64,000 nucleotides of DNA from Labia minor (GCA_963082975.1 OY720350.1:46454734-46518733); one strand, 5' to 3'. Positions 33,722 through 46,557 are shown, numbered from the stretch's first letter. A program made the numbers and translations. Notes: a model not told the origin generated them from the letters alone.

Positions 33722-34534
33722 TAAGTACCGGGACCCCGAGCCTCGGCTCGGTAATTAAGTTAAAAAAAAAATAATTCATTATTATTGGGTTTGGCTGTTA
33801 ATACCTGGGACACACCGAGCTCTCGCTCGACCCTTTAAAAAATATTGATATACAATTCTTTAATTATTTATTACAATTATTAAATGTTGAATCATTGCAT
33901 CAATCTGATTAAAATGAATGGAACTGGGGTCCTCAATAATAACTGGTTCACCGAGCCACCACTCGGTCAATAAAAAAAATGATTCTTTATTATCGGGTTT
34001 GGCTGATAATATTAATACCTTATTCACCGAATCGCCATTCAAATAATAACATACAAACAGAAAAGTAGGCGTGTTGATATAAAATATATACCTGGGACAC
34101 CGAACTATCACTCGACCCTTTAACCAATTTATACAATTTATAATAAATTGAGGACGTCATTTAATTCTCCTATATCGAATCGAATAAAGATAAATCTTCT
34201 AAACGTTGTGAAACAATTTCAAATAATTTAAATGTATCTATTAATTAAATAAAAAATCAAATATGAATATAATAAAATATTTTTAATTTTATTTTAAGAA
34301 TAGATATATGTATATCTCACAGGCGGTGGCTGTGACGTCACATATATACATTTAAATTAAAAAAAAACTAATGAAGATGAGTTTTTCCAGAGATATGATC
34401 AATAAAACTCAATTTTTCTTTATAAATACTATCTCTGGTGTGAATTTCAAAAAAATCGTTAGAGCGGTTTTTGAGAACCCATTTACAAACAAACAAATAT
34501 ATATACAAGGTGCGAATGCGATCTGAGCAGCTAG
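33722..34534 (+). mobile_element. family C Helitron-like element with a hairpin array
   Basis: Five degenerate hairpins of the CCGAG-N(3-5)-CTCG type occur at about 33732, 33811, 33951, 34027 and 34096, each followed by similar TTTAA/ATTCATTATTATTGG flanks. The 3' end GCGAATGCGATCTGAGCAGCTAG|T matches the Helitron 3' ends at 21482 and 27718. One TGACGTCA is at 34333-34340. The 5' boundary is unclear, and the preceding LINE tail may be part of the same Helitron. Confidence 0.65.
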
Positions 34535-34535
34535 T

Positions 34536-35456
34536 ATATAATAAGAATAATTCAATGAATTTAAATAATTATTTTAATTTCAGTAAATGACAGAAAATCA
34601 AATTTTAAATTATAAATATAATAATTTATTTATTTAACAAATAGAATAGGGGATACCATTTCTTAAATTATAATATCTACCTTTCTATTATTTTTCATTC
34701 ACAAAAAAATCATTCAAACAATGGCATTCCATTGAAGAATGTAATCTTTTGAAATTATTTTTTATTTCATTTTATTAGAATTTAAATTTCCTAAAAAAAA
34801 GAATTATTAAATTGAAATTTTTGTTAAGCATTGCTTTTGTTTGACAGGCATTTCATTCTTTTTTTCGTTTCCCGTCATTTTCAAGTAGGAATTGTTTTCA
34901 GGTTCTCTTTAATACTACTTTAACTCGAAGAGATCCCTCTTGGCAATATCAACCCCTCAAGCTCTTTTATGTAAATAGTTTCCATTTTAAGATAAACCAT
35001 ATGGGTTTTGGAGAATAAGAAAAAAAGGAGAGCCGAAAAGGTGAAATTGATTCCTAAGCATTTTTATTTTGGTTAACTAACAAGAAAAGATTCGAATTTC
35101 TTACATTTTTTTGTTGGATTAAGAATTAATGTTTGAATTTTAATTTGATATTATCTATAAACACTTTACAACAAAAAATGAAATATATCTAATTCAATAT
35201 ATTAAGTTTTCACTTACTTAATTATATATATAATATAATAATATAAAAGATTTAAATATCAATTAGATTAATGCATTTAACCGTCTGCAGCTCTTACATC
35301 ATTTTAAAATAAAACCTAAATAAAAAATATAAAGCTTTATAAGAATAAATTTAAATAAGGAATGAGTGAAGTTATACCTATATTTACTTTTATTTCTATT
35401 AATACTCCATCATCAGAAGATTTGATTTTCTCATTTCAATTTTTAATATCAATGAA
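34536..35456. other. AT-rich sequence, nothing recognised
   Basis: No recognised feature. Confidence 0.4.
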
Positions 35457-35458
35457 TA

Positions 35459-35928
35459 CGAGGGTGGTCTAAAAAGTTTCCGGCCTGACCAAGAAAAACG
35501 ATGTTTTTCAATTTTTTGTTTTGCTATAATTTTTCAACATAATCTCCATCAACACTGACACATTTTTTCATAACGGTGTTCTAATTAATTATTTAATTAA
35601 TTAATTAAATTTGATTTAATTTAATTTAATTTAAGTCTCATCAACAGTTATGAATCGACGCAAAAATTCGTTTGGATTAAGCCTACAGCACCAAATTATC
35701 GTTAGAAATGGTTTTTCGAAGCAATTTTTGGTCTAACGTTAGGAAATGCGCCACCCACGTTGCACACAGCTTTCCATATTCAAATGGTTTTTAAATATTT
35801 CGCACACGTTCAGCTGACATCGTACAGGTCTCAGCTATCTTGAATTTTGAAAAATAAACCAAAAAAAAAAAAGAAATTGAAAAAATCGTTTTTCTTGATC
35901 AGGTCGGAAACTTTTCAGACCACCCTCG
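35459..35928 (-). mobile_element. mariner deletion derivative (470 bp) with transposase core remnant
   Basis: Ends CGAGGGTGGTCTRAAAAGTT in inverse orientation (about 30 of 33 match), flanked by TA. On the minus strand the interior reads KIAETCTMSAERVRNI, then YGKLCATWVAHFLTLDQK and RLNPNEFLRRFITVDET. The last carries the first catalytic aspartate of mariner transposases. The HTH N-terminus and the rest of the DDE core are deleted, and an AATT-rich expansion sits at 35581-35636. Mobilisable only in trans. Confidence 0.9.
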
Positions 35929-35930
35929 TA

Positions 35931-37190
35931 GGTATACAATAAAATTTTAACATTCAAAGCATGGTTTATTCAAAATCTTTTACTTTTATTTAAATCTTTG
36001 CAAAACTTTATTAATATTTACTAATATTTTATTTCAATAATTTATTTTTTGGAACAAATTAGTGCAAAAATATTTACTTCTAGTACAAGTAAATAAATAA
36101 TTAAAGGTACCATTTTGTACTTTGAGACTCTATGAAAAAATTGAATTTTATTATCGATCTAGCCACTATATATGTATTAGGTATTATACTAATGAGTATT
36201 TCTTTCAAAGCCTATTGAGTAATAAAGTAAAAGTTGATGGAAGTTCATTATACAAAGCTCAATAGCCTTGAAGATAAATGAATGAGGTTACTTGCTCCTC
36301 TCTTGATGCTGTATGATCATACATTCAGAAAAAAGAAATCATCTGAATAAATATCAAATAATTGAAATTAAATTTAATTCAATAGAAGAAAAAGTCTTAT
36401 GTTTATAATATCTGTTCTTGATTTTTTTTGTTTTCAAAATACAAGGTCTTTCACATAAATCTGTACAAATTTTAATTTTTACCCACACTAGATTCCTAGG
36501 TGTCCCTTATAAATGCCCAAAATTTGAAAATATTAAAAGATTTTTTTTTATATTTTCTGATTTTGTATTTATTCAGGTTTAAAATTAACCTAGTAGGAAC
36601 TAACCCCCTTAGGAATTAAAAATATAATATTTTTCATATGATTATGATTACAATTTGTATTATTTAAATTTATCAAAAATATTATGGTATGAATTATGAA
36701 TACTTTGTTTTTCTTTGTGTAAAGGTAACTCTATTTAAAAATAAAGTACAATTTGCCAATTTTATTTTTATTTTATTTTTAAAAATTATAAATAGATAGT
36801 GGATAGAAGAAATAATAATGCATATACAATATTTAGGGGACTCTCAAACATAAAGTGCCTAGAGGTCCACCACTGTTTATCACTATTCTATTCAATTTCA
36901 AGAAGTATAAATTGGCGTCTAAATAAAATAGTTTAATGCTTGTAATAAATATTACATACCTTGAATCAGTTCAAATGTTGTTATGAAAAAAAGAAATATA
37001 ATCCAAGAACCACGATTATCAAAAGTATCGACACTCAAAAATTATTCGATTCTTTCAGCAGTTAAAATGAAATCATTTTTAACTATAAGAAATCGATCAA
37101 GTCCAATGAAAGTTGTGTTTCGAGGAAAATTGTTTCGATGGCGCTCATTGTTTTGGAATCCGAAATCAAGGAAAGGTAAACAACAGTAGT
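35931..37190. other. unassigned sequence
   Basis: The 68-codon plus frame at 36983-37189 has no recognised motif. Otherwise AT-rich. Confidence 0.35.
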
Positions 37191-37206
37191 AAATATTGTT
37201 ACGAAC

Positions 37207-37490
37207 ATGTCCAATTTTGTACTAGTTAAAGAGTTTTTGCGGGGAGTTCTTCGTCATTAATAAAATAATGAAGAAAAGTGCGGCCGAGAGTCATCGAATC
37301 TTAGTGGAAGTTTACAGCGAGTATGCTCTATCTGAACAATCGTGTCGGAGATGGTTTGGTCGCTTTAAAAGTGGTGATTTTGAGCTCGGAGACAAGGAAC
37401 GGCCGGGTCAACTCAAAAAGACGAAGAATTGGAATCACTACTCAATGTAGACCAATGCCAAACGCTTCAGGAGCAAAATTCAGGGGAAAA
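37207..37490 (+). pseudogene. mariner transposase N-terminal (HTH) fragment
   Basis: MSNFVLVKEFLRGVLRH from 37207, then, after a frameshift, MKKSAAESHRILVEVYSEYA, LSEQSCRRWFGRFKSGDF and KERPGQLKK. A second frameshift leads to DEELESLLNVDQCQTLQE. This is the paired helix-turn-helix DNA-binding half of a mariner transposase (HTH_48 type). The catalytic domain is gone. Different subfamily from 1-372. Confidence 0.9.
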
Positions 37491-37606
37491 ATTATTCAAT
37501 AAGGATCATGAAACACTAAAACGGTGTGTAGAGAGCGGTTATATACAGTAGCTTATTCTTTATTCTTTATAATCTAAAGTAGACTTTAATAATAAATAAA
37601 AAAAAA

Positions 37607-38137
37607 TCTGAGGGTCTCCACTCGACTATCTCGCAAATTTGAATTGACTGGCGAGTGATTTCCAATCAAGTCATTAATAAATTAATTCCGGTACTTTCAT
37701 CGATTTAATTAAGCTGAAATTCTATATATAGCAGTTTTATACAATTTTTATAATCATGTGAAAAACTATCAAACATATATGTTTATTTTTACGGTCAGTT
37801 TAGAGGAAAAAAATGAAAACGTGGTACGTAATGACCCTCTTTCTGATGAGGTACATTTCTCAAAAGTTGATAGAAAACTACGAATTTTGAATAATGCCCG
37901 TGTACCAAATTTCATTTTTCTAGCTCAAACCGTTTTTGCGTAATCTTGTCTACATACATACATACATACATACATACATACATACATACTCACACACACA
38001 CACACATGCATACACACCTAGACAGACATTTTTCTCAATCTTGGCGAAATGACTCAGGGACCTTCAAAGCGTATAAAAACATCAAAATCTTGACATCGAA
38101 AATTTTCGTGATCGCAATACTATCTGACGAGATAGTA
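37607..38137 (+). mobile_element. family A element, copy A8, internally deleted
   Basis: The TCTGAGGGTCTCC end is degenerate and about 120 bp of AT-rich shoulder is missing. (CATA)n runs at 37951-37988. The terminal hairpin is reduced to CTATCTgaCGAGATAG. Confidence 0.75.
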
Positions 38138-40604
38138 AAAATTATTCACTTCTCTAAAAAAAATGTTTAAATTAAATTAATATTTAAACTAGAAAATAAA
38201 AATTCACTATAATAGACAAAGTTTTAACTATATCTTTTGTATTTTTTATATTATATAAATTATGTAAAATATTTCATGAAAATAATTTTTAAATAAAATT
38301 GTTTTTTTTTTAAATACACAATTGTTTTCATATTTATAAATAATTGAATTATTTTATAAAATAAAAATCCGAAAATATTTTCTGATATATTTTCATTAAT
38401 ATTTAAAAATAATTGGATTCTTTTCATTATCAACAACCAATTCGTTAATTTCATTAAAATACACATCAATGATTTTTACGCTCAAATAATTAATTTATTT
38501 AAAGATAAAATTCTTGTTTGGAACAGAAAAAAAAAACAAAAAATTTCAATGAAAAGGGAAATAATTTAATGTTGTAAATATGTTGTTTTTTTTTTATTTA
38601 ATTTGAGACAGTTACTTTTTGCCTTTTTAATTTGTGATTTTGAAATTAGTAAAGCATTAAATAAATATAAATATAAATATATAAATATGTACATTTGTTT
38701 ACATTCATTTGTCAGAATAAATAAATGTAACATAATTCCCCTGATTTAGAAATTACACCCCACGGGACAGAATTCAGTCCACTTGCTTCAAAGATATATT
38801 AATTAAAAAAAGTTGTGTCATTTAATTTACACCCACGTAATTAGCATGTTAAAACATTAAATGCTTCCATAAGTTGTTGGAATTTAACCCCTTAAAATTT
38901 ATTTATAAAGATTTTTTTTTATAAAACAATGAGACATTATAAATTAGGCAGAAAGATATAAAAAAATATATTACAACTAAAAATCTATTATTTTATTTTA
39001 TTAAAAAGTTATTTAATCATGCTAAATTAATTAAATAAATAATTCAGCTACACTTAGTATATTTACTTTAATATTGCTTTTCATATAAAAAAAAAAATAA
39101 ACTAAACAACTAAACGAGGGAATAAATATAATATTCCTAATTTCAGGTCCATAATTAATAAGTAATAAACATTGAAAAAAGGCCTAATACATTTTTCCAT
39201 TATTTATTCATAAAAGAATTATTGCTTCTGAGTGATCGACCGTATATTATTCATTTCTTTGATAATATTACTTTTTAATATTAAAGTAATACTTAAACAT
39301 GTCTATTCGATTAGCTAAATAATGTTTTCCTTTTTTATGACTCGGAATTTTCAATTTAGAAGAATTAAATTTATATTCATCATATAATAGGAATAATTGA
39401 AATTTATCTTTCGCTTATTAGTCAACATGATATTCATTTATAAAAAAAAATGAAAACTTATTTTACAAACATTTTTACTTCAATTCAATTACATATTTCA
39501 ATTTTTTAAGGGCAATTGTTAAGTAGTTAAATAAATAGATAAATAATCATAAATAATAATTTAATCAACAATAAATAAAATAATTTATATGTATTGTATT
39601 AATATAATTTATTTAATTTATATTAAAATGTGTAGTATTATCATAAACAAATTGGGTGACTGTAAATGGACTAAATCAGTTTTATTTCTATTTATAAAAA
39701 GAGTTCACGTGAGAACATATTAATATTTTTACATGTAATTTTCTATATTTACAAGAAATTTAATAAAATGACTATTTACATTTGTTCTAAACATAAGTAT
39801 TTTTTTAAATTTTATTAATTTTTTTTTCATTCATTTTAAGCGTTTTTTTTTTTGGATTTTGACAAGAATATATATTTAGTTATAAATAAGATTATATTTT
39901 TTTTAATATAAAAAACTTTTGGCCTTCTGGTGAAATAATGACTGATAAAGTAAATGCTATTTTTTTGGTTTTTGGGATCTATTTTCAGTTTTTTGAAATT
40001 ATTATTAATTTTGTATAATTGGTGAGGTTCGACTTTAAATTCGGTGAATCCGAATCAATAAATTGTATTCGGAAATAAACAGGTTCAATAAATTTTTTTG
40101 TTTTACTCTGTAGAATTCAAATTTAATAAATATTTTTTATAGAAAATGAAATTAATATCATTGGTAAAAATTATCACGATAATAATGTAAATTATATACA
40201 TAGCTTTATAAACATAAATGACTATTAATTAATTCAAATATTAATATAAATAAATAATAAAATTAATATAAATAAATTTTTTACTTTCGAATAAAAATTC
40301 AAGATTTTTAATTATTTTATTTTATGAAGAATTTAAAATTTTAATTTCAAATATGTTTAATTTAAATTTAAATAGTGTAAATATAATTTTATAAATAAAA
40401 TAAATAAATGTAAGTGAAAGTAAGAAACTGAGCTTATCAAAAAAGAGAAGGCAACATTAAATGACTAACGAGCCAAAAGTTAATGCCTTTATTTGTAATA
40501 AAATTATCTTTTATTTTTTAATATAATAAAATTATACCGAGATGTCCGGTGCTTTTTATATATATATATATATATATATATTGTTTTGATTAATAATAAC
40601 AATA
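38138..40604. other. 2.5 kb of AT-rich sequence, nothing recognised
   Basis: The longest stretch without recognised repeats or genes. Many short A/T tracts, with (TA)n at 40557-40581. Possibly ancient repeats or intron. Confidence 0.45.
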
Positions 40605-40612
40605 ATATATTG

Positions 40613-40873
40613 CAGTTACGGCGAACACGTCGATCGCGAAGCGTCTTTCGGTCGATCATTGCCAACCGCTTTGTGGTCGATCGCGAAGTGTTTTTGGTCG
40701 ATCATAGCCCTTAAATTTTTTCAATTTACCTCTAAAAAAAAAAACAAAAAAAAACTCAACAGTTAGACTAAGCTTTTGTTCAAACAAAATTTTTTCAAAA
40801 TTTTCTTTGGTGATCGCGAAACATATTCAAGAAAAATAGTCGATCCTATATATAAAGAAGTTGGCCACCCCTG
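40613..40873. mobile_element. hAT-type MITE, 261 bp, diverged
   Basis: CAGTTACGGCGAAC ... GTTGGCCACCCCTG with a degraded duplication (ATATATTG/ATATATGA). Interior GGTCGATCGCGAAG repeats are typical of this MITE style. Confidence 0.65.
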
Positions 40874-40904
40874 ATATATGATATATATCTTGTAGACTAG
40901 AGGG

Positions 40905-40985
40905 TTACTTTTCCCGGAGTATTTTCATTCCCGGAAATCGGGAAATTTAAAAATACATTTCCCGGGAATCCCGGGAAATTATAAA
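40905..40985. repeat. repeat fragment rich in CCCGGGAA words
   Basis: CATTTCCCGGGAATCCCGGG and related words resemble the end of the element at 46497-46557. Boundary not found. Confidence 0.45.
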
Positions 40986-41937
40986 AAAATACTAAATTTG
41001 AGGTGGAAATTGTGTAAAAGTTTTATAAAAAAGTTAAATAAATGTTTTTGCTAAAAAATAAAATAAATTTAATTCAAAAATAAAAAAAAAAAAATTCAGA
41101 AAGATATAATATATAATCATCAAAATCTAACATAAACATAATTATTTTCTTTTACTTGTTTAGAAAATAACATTTTAGAAACGAGAGGCAATCAAGGGAA
41201 ATGTCGCCTAAAACTGAGATCCTTCATATTAGAGAAGTAACGATTAGTTATTCCTTTTTTTTCTTTTTTTGTGTTTTTTTTTTTTTGCAATATTTTCGAT
41301 TTTTTTTTTGTCATTATTTTTGTATTTTGTTTTTTCTTTACTAAAAAGATGGAAAACTGAAACTCTGATTCTGTGATTATGTTTGCCCTCAATTAAACAC
41401 ATTTATGATCGTTGATTACAGAGTGTTAGTTATTATGTAAATATGTTTTGCTTTTTTTTGTTTTTGTTTGCTTTTTGGATGTTTTTGCTATTTTTTTGTC
41501 AGCACCCAAAAAAGAGGACTGAAATAACATACAGAATGATTGTATATATATTTCTTGAATAAATCAATAATAATATTTATTTATTTATCAAAAAATATAA
41601 TTATGTCTTTACCTTACTCGCTCTCAACGACAGCTTATTTATATTAATTTAAGTTAAGGGGCAGGTGATGGAGAGGGGTTAATTTGAAGGGAGTAAGGAA
41701 AATTACTCACTTTCCAAATTGTCAAGTGCAATAGTGTATTTTATTATTGTTACCTATTGAAGAATAATTTTATATAGAACCATTACCAAGGTGTCAGGTA
41801 TGGCAATTAAAACAGACACAAGCTTGTGAAATCGAATTTTAAGTATATAATTTTAAGTATATATATAAAGTTAAATACAAAATAATTTGGCAATGGCAAC
41901 TGCCTTCTGCCATAGTTCACTGTAAATAAGTTGACCT
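40986..41937. other. AT-rich sequence, nothing recognised
   Basis: Long poly-T/poly-A runs (41250-41340). No gene seen. Confidence 0.4.
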
Positions 41938-42269
41938 GTGGCCAGGTCCGAACCAACCGACGGTTTGAAGTAATTAATTTCCAGCTACAGAAACATTTTC
42001 AAATAATTTAAATGTATCTATTAATGCAATAAAAAACAGATATGGATAGAACATCAATATTTTTAATTTTATTATATTTATAATATATAAGTAGTAGCTG
42101 GCTGTGACGTCATGAAGGGCTGGGTGACGTCATATAATTTAAAATTAAGATAAAACTAATGAAGATGATAAAACCAATACAAAATGTATGATTCGTGGTG
42201 ATATGTAAAAATCTCCACATGTGAAATTTGGTGTGAAAACAATACCTCCCTTACTATCGTCGGTCGGTA
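41938..42269 (+). mobile_element. family B element, copy B2, internally deleted
   Basis: Both ends with subterminal ACCAACCGACG and CGTCGGTCGGT are kept. The TGACGTCA pair is at 42105-42112 and 42125-42132. The microsatellite and one of the two internal 3'-end repeats are missing, and the junction falls inside the repeated block. Confidence 0.75.
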
Positions 42270-42955
42270 AGTATTGAATAATATTGGATTTATTCATGGA
42301 TGATATTATTATTTATGTAAACCGAGACATTTTTATCTCCCGGAGAATTTTTGCGGGGACACTGGGACAGAATACACATAAGAAAAAGCAAAATGATGGT
42401 ATGGGATTTGTAAGTCAGCTAAGAATAAGTATATTTGATCTATCAAAATTAAAAAAAATTTTAGGAGATCTAATTTTAATTATTTATTTAAAATAAGTTG
42501 TACCACATGTTTATAATTAACAAAAATTATACATTAAGTTAATTTTTTAAATAAGCTTAACTATATTTTATTTCTTTCCAAATATGATTTATCATTACAA
42601 TGATAAGAAAAAAATTTGATTTTTTGATTAATATTAAATTATTATTGAGTATAGATATATTCGATTACAATATATTTATATTCATATGAAATAATTTCCA
42701 TAATAAAAAAAAATAAAATATTTTTATATTTGGTAAGTTAAAAAGAAATAATAATGAAAAAGAGTTATATTTTTACAATATATATGATTTTTTTGTAATG
42801 TTTGCATTTTAATTTTAAATTGAGAAATTATAATAATAATTAATTTAAAATATATCAAAGTTTAAATTTTTCAAAATGAAAATAAAAAGTTAAAGAAAAT
42901 AATCGCGATATTCAATTATTTTTTATTATTAATTAAATTAAAAAAAAACAATTGA
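42270..42955. other. AT-rich sequence, nothing recognised
   Basis: The 70-codon plus frame at 42284-42496 shows no motif. Confidence 0.4.
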
Positions 42956-42959
42956 ATAT

Positions 42960-43460
42960 TTAATAGGGCCTCCTCCTTTCCCCATAAATTAGCCCTTCCA
43001 AGCCTCGCCTTCCGAAATTTAGAAAAAGTAATAATAATGAAAGTTTGCCTTAAAAAAAAAGATTAAAAAAAATAAGGCGTTTGGTCTGTAGCCTCTTTGA
43101 ATCAGCTGAGAGTGCCTTTGATTTTTTGGATTTCGAAATGAAATCGCGACATTCGGGGCAACCTGAAATAAAACCTACCTAGTAAGGGAGTGCATAGCCT
43201 CCATCAATAGGCATGGAAGGCCCATGCTAATCGAAAAAGCCCTGCGCTCAAAAGGTAACCAACAATTTGTTCCTGTTCAGGCTAATCCCATTTCGGAACT
43301 ATGCTGAATTACCTTCCCGAATTCCCGTTCATCCAATCCACCTCAAATACACTCTCAGTAATACAAAATGGCACACTTCAGACCTGACATGCACAATTCA
43401 TGCAATCCATCCCTTAAATAATAGCATGGCATTTGTTTTATCCACCCACATTTTATTTAT
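42960..43460. other. coding-like segment of unknown origin
   Basis: GC content rises. On plus, one frame reads YLVRECIASINRHGRPMLIE, then KALRSKGNQQFVPVQANP and stops at about 43306. The next frame gives LNYLPEFPFIQSTSNTLSVI. These look like a frameshifted protein, but no family was recognised and no splice pair stands out. Confidence 0.25.
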
Positions 43461-44062
43461 TCATTAATTCTAATCTAATCTATGAATTAGTATGATGAGA
43501 ACATGCATGGATGTAGGAGGCAACCACCTGAAAATTCCTAACAACTATATATACGAGTATATATATCAAAAAATAGCCACCCTCCCAGTATAACGCATCG
43601 AAATCTACTAATTCTAAAAATACCCTTGTCTCTTCTGCCTCCTTTATCAATGCTTCTTCTTGAAAGATGTACTCTGAAATGCCCTAATCTCATTAAATTC
43701 TGTCATATAATTTAATATATTTCTCTATAATCTCCTAATGAATATTATCAAAAGCAAAAAATCGTAAATTAATTCTACTTTCTATATTATATTAAACTTT
43801 ACTTTAAATATTAAATTTACATTTTCTATTTTAAAGTGCGCCATGCTAAATAAATAACGATTATTACTTACATTTGGAGAGCTGTATTTCAATCATTTCA
43901 TCGTCATCAAGAATGGAGAAGATAATCAAGAATTCAAATCAACATTCAGTAGCAGGAACGAAGATTGAAACATGAAATAGAAGAAGAAAAATAACTTATT
44001 AGTGTGTTTATAATCAATAAATTTAAATTGAATTAAAAATAAAATTAATAATAAATACTGAC
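43461..44062. other. mostly AT-rich; possible tiny exon near 43870
   Basis: On minus, a long pyrimidine-rich tract ends in AAATACAG|CTCTCCAAAT|GTAAGT (43872-43892). This is either a 10-nt micro-exon or a short terminal exon (LSKCK-stop). Support is weak. Confidence 0.2.
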
Positions 44063-44148
44063 CTCGGAGTTAATAAAGGGTTGATATTTCTCGTAGATTA
44101 AACTCGAAGAACAGCTCGTAGACTTGAATTGATGTCCATCACTCTCGC
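44063..44148 (-). CDS. candidate internal host exon, product unknown
   Basis: The minus strand has a pyrimidine-rich acceptor (TTTTTTTCTTTATCAAG|GC) and a donor (CTCCGAG|GTCAGT) bounding 86 nt. One frame is open throughout (2 nt, then 28 codons): ESDGHQFKSTSCSSS, LIYEKYQPFINSE. The other two frames contain stops. The composition contrasts with the AT-rich flanks. Not recognised. The entry phase needs a preceding exon ending with 1 nt of a codon, which the candidate at 49082-49213 does not provide. Confidence 0.45.
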
Positions 44149-44955
44149 CTTGATAAAGAAAAAAATAATTAAGATTAGATATTTATATTATATACAGGAA
44201 ATAAAAAAATAAGATATAAATAAATAAATAATATTAATAGGATTAATAAAGTGTATGGATTTTTAAAAATATTATAATATTCTTATTTCTATAATATTAA
44301 AATACTAAACTTATTTTACATCCTATATAGAACCATGATTATAATAAGTTATAATACGTATTTAATAGACATATAATAAAAATATCTTAGAAAACATCAG
44401 AAAACTAATTATGATTATTTTATTAATTTCACGAAGATTTTATTCTGTTTAATTGATATATACGAGTAGGTAATAGAAATATTATTCATTTTTCAAAAGT
44501 GTTATAATAATATGAAATTGACAAAACAATATTCATATGAGATTGGAAAGGAACGGTGTGAGCGATGATGAGATTAGAAAGATTATATAGAATATTTAAA
44601 TATTATATTTATTATTATATGAATATAAGCAATTTATATTTTTTTGATTTATAATTATATTATATGAATTTTGAAAATAATCAGCACATCTTCCTATTTT
44701 TTAAATAAATAAGTTTTAATAAGATTAATATATATATTGAAATTTAAAAAATATTTCAATAAATATATTTAAAGAAAAATAAAATTTTGTATATGAATGA
44801 AAAATTAATAAATTTATTTGGGTATATGAAAAAAAAAATTATAAAAATCCACTTTATAAAATTTAATTTTTATTGAAATATTTTTTTTTTAAAGTTCACT
44901 AATCTTCCTTTTAATTAATAAAAATAAATAATATAATTACAATTAATTCTTGATT
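44149..44955. other. AT-rich sequence, nothing recognised
   Basis: No recognised feature. Confidence 0.4.
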
Positions 44956-44959
44956 AGCG

Positions 44960-45125
44960 ACTGATTAAGGGATGATTTCAGTGGAGAGACCGCTTAGGGT
45001 CTTCCACTCAGCAAGGAAGGGGAACTAATGGGAACTAAATTCGTTCGAGTCAGCCAGCCGGCAGGAGGTCAGTTCAGGCGGCAGAGGGGCATGGAGAGGG
45101 GCGAGCGGGGAGTGCAGAGGTGAGC
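44960..45125. other. GC-rich island, possible exon or promoter, strand undecided
   Basis: On plus, ATG at 45029 opens MGTKFVRVSQPAGGQFRRQR to a good donor (GCAGAG|GTGAGC at 45121), with initiator-like TCAGTT at 45071. On minus, WKTLSGLSTEIIP is also open. Strand and coding status are undecided. Confidence 0.3.
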
Positions 45126-45711
45126 GCTCTACTGCAAATTATTTCAAATAAAATACATATTAAAATAAAATAAAATAAACAAATATTAATTTTTAAAATT
45201 AGTGATGTTATAGAATACATCTTAAATCGAATCAATAAGTTTAATTCTATTAATTCTATTAAATCAATAAGCTTAATTTTATTCAAAGATCTTAATGAAA
45301 ATTTAAAAAAAAAAATTATAAATATATCAGTAAGAAGTTCATTAATGAAATTATCATTTTTGGAAAAAAAAACAAGGAGGTGGCGTATTAATGTAAATGG
45401 TTCAATTTAAATTTAAAATTGTTTGCCAAATGTGATATAATTTTAATTTAATTTAAATATATTTCATAAAAAAGAGGGTAAATGGTAAGAATTGTTCTTA
45501 TCTTGGTTGGGATACGGTATAGTAAGACTAAATGTCATTTCGAAGATATCGATGAGTTATGCTTTTCTTTGCTGTGTTCTTAGCAAATTATGTTCAACAA
45601 TTCTTTTCTAGTATGAATTTCTATTTTAATTCTAAAAAAAATATTTGCAAATTAATTCCTAAATCTAGTCCAGTTTTTTCTACATTTTTTCAATTTGGTT
45701 CTTAAAAAAAT
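45126..45711. other. AT-rich sequence, nothing recognised
   Basis: No recognised feature. Confidence 0.4.
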
Positions 45712-46304
45712 AAGTTGACCTGTGGCCAGGTCGGAACCGACGATGAAGTAAATTAATTGCCAGCTACAGAAACAATTTAAAATAATTTTAAAATATCTAT
45801 TAATGTAATAAAAAACAGATATGGATAACATAAATATTTTTAATTTTATTTTATTTAGAATATATATGTAAAACCAGGCTGTGACGTCATGAATGGCTGG
45901 ATGACATCATATAATTATAAATTAAGAAAAAACTAATAAAGATGATTTTTCTCGAGGATAAAACCAATACAAAGTGCATGATTCGTGGTGATATGTAAAA
46001 AATCTCCTCATGTGAATATTTGGTGTGAAAATAACCCTTCCCTTCCTATCGTCGATCGCTAATAGTACCACATCCGGTTTCCGGATTTGCACCAAAAGTG
46101 GATCAATTCATCATACTGAGTAAGTAAATATACCAAATTTCATCAAAATCCGTTGAGCTGTACACATCTATACGGACGGACAGACATCATGCTAAAAATA
46201 CTTTTTTCTGTTAAGAAAATGCTTGATTCGTGGAGATATGTAAAAATCTCCACATGTGAAATTTGTTGTGAAAACAATACCTCCCTTCCTATCGCCGGTC
46301 GGTA
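45712..46304 (+). mobile_element. family B element, copy B3
   Basis: Both ends present, though the 5' subterminal repeat is shortened (GGAACCGACGATG) and the 3' one mutated (CGCCGGTCGGT). One TGACGTCA is intact (45882-45889) and its partner mutated (TGACATCA). The microsatellite is reduced to GGACGGACAGACA. Confidence 0.75.
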
Positions 46305-46496
46305 AAAAACTCAAAAAATAGCGAAATTATAAAGAAAAATTAAAGGGAGAGTAAAAAAGAAAAGGAAAAAAAATTTTAACAAAAGACAAATGTTTGTATG
46401 TAAACTTGTATTTTATATTTATTACGATTATTTCAGTTAATAGATAAAGATTTCGGTATCAGTAGCATAATCAGTATGAAAAATAATTTGTTTTGT

Positions 46497-46557
46497 TTTC
46501 CCGGGAAATGGGAAACAAAATTGGGAGGTTTTTCCCGGGAATTCCCGGGAATAACCC
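46497..46557 (-). repeat. end of an element with palindromic CCCGGGAATTCCCGGG
   Basis: TTTTTCCCGGGAATTCCCGGG abuts, and appears to interrupt, a Tc1-like transposase fragment. Related words occur at 40905-40985. Class not determined. Confidence 0.45.

Noticed and set aside
37951..37988. Regular CATA repeats as a possible CRISPR-like array
   Set aside because: Simple microsatellite without spacers, in an animal genome.
37946..38170. Small frames with THTHTHT or YIHTYIH runs (also 6521, 9028, 53427 and others)
   Set aside because: They translate the CA/CATA microsatellites of family A elements.
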